The position numbers and the translations under genes were made by a program. Shown piece by piece: positions 62,890 through 64,000 of a stretch of DNA of 64,000 nucleotides; within the stretch, counting starts at the first letter, position 1; each line of letters opens with the position of its first letter. Below the pieces are notes generated by a model. The model was given only the letters and a program-made list of their open reading frames with translations. It searched no databases and had not been told where the DNA came from. The stretch spans positions 107,066-171,065 of the forward strand of contig NZ_JTDN01000003.1 in the NCBI RefSeq assembly GCF_000802385.1. The letters are read 5' to 3'. The DNA is from Croceibacterium mercuriale. GTDB taxonomy: Bacteria > Pseudomonadota > Alphaproteobacteria > Sphingomonadales > Sphingomonadaceae.

Positions 62890-63276
62890 TCAGCCGGGGC
62901 GTTGCCAGACACCGGGTTCGACCTCGACGTAGCGCTTGATCCCAAGGTAATGCGCCACCTCGCGTTCACCGACATTGTAGGACCGTTCGCGATCCGCCGG
63001 CACGTCGGTGATGAAGGTGACACCGGCCGCTGCCGCGATGTTGATCTCTGTCAGATCGGGGCGCATCCGCTGCCGGCGCGCACCTTCGGCCGAGATCATC
63101 ACGACGTCGCGATTGTTGTAGCGCCCGCTGTTCGCGAGTGCGCCGGCGGCAATGCGATAGGCGTGGGTCGAGCTGGCTTGCGAGCCACTGCCGATGAACT
63201 TGGTGCAGCGTGTCGCCTTCGCCTGGTCCTTGGCGAAGTAGGGCGACTTGCGTGCTGACGCGGAAAGATCGAGCAT
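62890..63276 (-). CDS. Leading-region hypothetical protein
   Basis: Protein of 128 residues starting MLDLSASARKSPYFAKDQAK with AAGGAGG upstream. Mixed charge, no signal or membrane helix, with a C-terminal beta-like part (YNVGEREVAHYLGIKRYVEV). Not recognised. A GC-rich hairpin follows it at 62817-62845. Confidence 0.7.
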   Translation of the reverse strand: MLDLSASARKSPYFAKDQAKATRCTKFIGSGSQASSTHAYRIAAGALANSGRYNNRDVVMISAEGARRQRMRPDLTEINIAAAAGVTFITDVPADRERSYNVGEREVAHYLGIKRYVEVEPGVWQRPG

Positions 63277-63351
63277 CTGTGCCTCCTTTATGGCCCAGTT
63301 CCTCCATCCCCCTCCACTTTGTTCGTGGCCGATTGCCGGGAAGCAGTAGGC

Positions 63352-63390
63352 AAAGAAAAGGCCCGCCCGGACAGTGAGCCGGGCGGGCCG
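63352..63390 (-). terminator. Rho-independent terminator of the DUF736-like gene
   Basis: GGCCCGCCCGG (63361-63371) pairs with CCGGGCGGGCC (63380-63390) around ACAGTGAG; on the minus strand it is followed by TTTTCTTTGC. Very strong stem with a T-rich run, 54 bases after the gene. Confidence 0.88.
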
Positions 63391-63443
63391 TTACGGCAGC
63401 GGATGGGAGGGGGAACCACCGCCGCCGTTTTGGTAGATATCGC

Positions 63444-63962
63444 TCAGGCGTCGACCTGTTCCCGCTTGCGGCTGCGCGGTGCTGGTGCGGGAGCGGTGCT
63501 GTCGCCAAGGCCATCGTCGCCATCAGCACCCTTGGAGACCGGCGTGCCCTCGGGGATGCCGTCGGTGCCATCGGCGCCGGGCAGCGCGGGCAGCGCGTCC
63601 TCGGCCGGAACCGTGCCCGGCTTCGGGGTCTCGACCCGCTGCTTCGGGCGGCGCCACGCGACGTTGAACGAGCCGTCATCCTGGCGGAAGGCGGCGATGT
63701 CGAGCGGCTTCGGCATCGAGGGATCGTCGATCCGGCCCGAGTAGAAACTCACGCCGGTGTCGTTGGCGGTGAACTCCCACAACGCGCCGATCTTCAGCCA
63801 GGTGCGGCGATCGCTCGACAGCGCCAGGACGTCGAAGGCCGGTGCTTTGCTGTTGTTGGAGCGGACCTCCTGCAGCGCGATCACGGCGCTGAAGTTCATG
63901 GTGGCGATGCGGCCGACGGGGGCGCTGGTCTGCGGGTCGAGCTTGAGGTTGCCGATGTTCAT
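63444..63962 (-). CDS. DUF736-like plasmid protein
   Basis: Protein of 172 residues starting MNIGNLKLDPQTSAPVGRIA. The first 105 residues match the DUF736 plan: an IGxL start, a central Trp-Lys and SFYSGRIDDPSMPKPLDIAA, then WRR. The C-terminal 65 residues are Pro/Ala/Asp-rich and Lys/Arg-rich at the end, an extension not usual for this family. ATG 63962. Such genes are common on alphaproteobacterial plasmids; function unknown. Confidence 0.8.
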   Translation of the reverse strand: MNIGNLKLDPQTSAPVGRIATMNFSAVIALQEVRSNNSKAPAFDVLALSSDRRTWLKIGALWEFTANDTGVSFYSGRIDDPSMPKPLDIAAFRQDDGSFNVAWRRPKQRVETPKPGTVPAEDALPALPGADGTDGIPEGTPVSKGADGDDGLGDSTAPAPAPRSRKREQVDA

Positions 63963-64000
63963 GGTGGAAGGCTCCTGATGCGTCCGAACCCATTGTCCGG

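Overview
The window is part of a conjugative plasmid (or plasmid-like element) from a GC-rich alphaproteobacterium, most likely a sphingomonad (Novosphingobium/Sphingobium type). The evidence is a complete F-type transfer region with a TraI/TrwC-class relaxase, a MucR/Ros regulator, a GTTC-N7-GTTC LexA box in front of imuA-imuB-dnaE2, and DUF736- and DUF2493-like plasmid genes. No replication or partition gene is visible, so the replicon continues outside the window.

Layout. 1-19,340 (+): tra operon traA-L-E-K-B, a DsbC-like protein, traV, traC, trbI, a signal peptidase, traW, traU, trbC, traN, traF, traH and traG, mostly with 4-nt start/stop overlaps. TraG ends in an M23 peptidase domain. 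19,346-30,150: mosaic accessory DNA with two GntR-like regulators, a two-lobed aspartic protease, HU, a frameshifted resolvase, a lipoprotein, a membrane protein, an IS of about 2.2 kb that appears to carry a passenger gene, and mucR. 30,279-41,369: a DNA-damage block (dnaE2, imuB and imuA under a LexA box, a WGR protein, SRAP) with two SDR genes, a LysR regulator and a DUF5694-like protein. 42,135-52,620 (-): a 13-gene unit starting with a ribbon-helix-helix protein, traD and traI, followed by small membrane, zinc-ribbon and nuclease-like proteins, including a 22-residue one.

A strong oriT candidate lies at about 52.85 kb. A GAA-loop hairpin is followed by GTAGGGTGT/G, closely resembling the F nic region. 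If it is correct, the plus strand is transferred and 52.9-64 kb is the leading region. All recognised genes there except one small one (53399-53638) are on the minus strand, so the incoming plus strand is their template. They include ssb, DUF2493-like, DUF736-like and several small unknown genes. Between them lie large non-coding segments full of repeats and hairpins: a hairpin in three full copies with compensatory changes plus one degenerate copy, a roughly 300-nt leader in two copies, another leader module in two copies, a 19-of-21-bp stem upstream of the 82-residue gene, and a 1.8-kb array of very GC-rich repeats.

The most interesting reading is that this leading region is a multi-copy system of single-stranded-DNA elements (promoters of the F Frpo kind, or priming sites) that expresses establishment genes as the strand enters a recipient. 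The repeats, stems and gene orientation are seen in the sequence; the function is inference.
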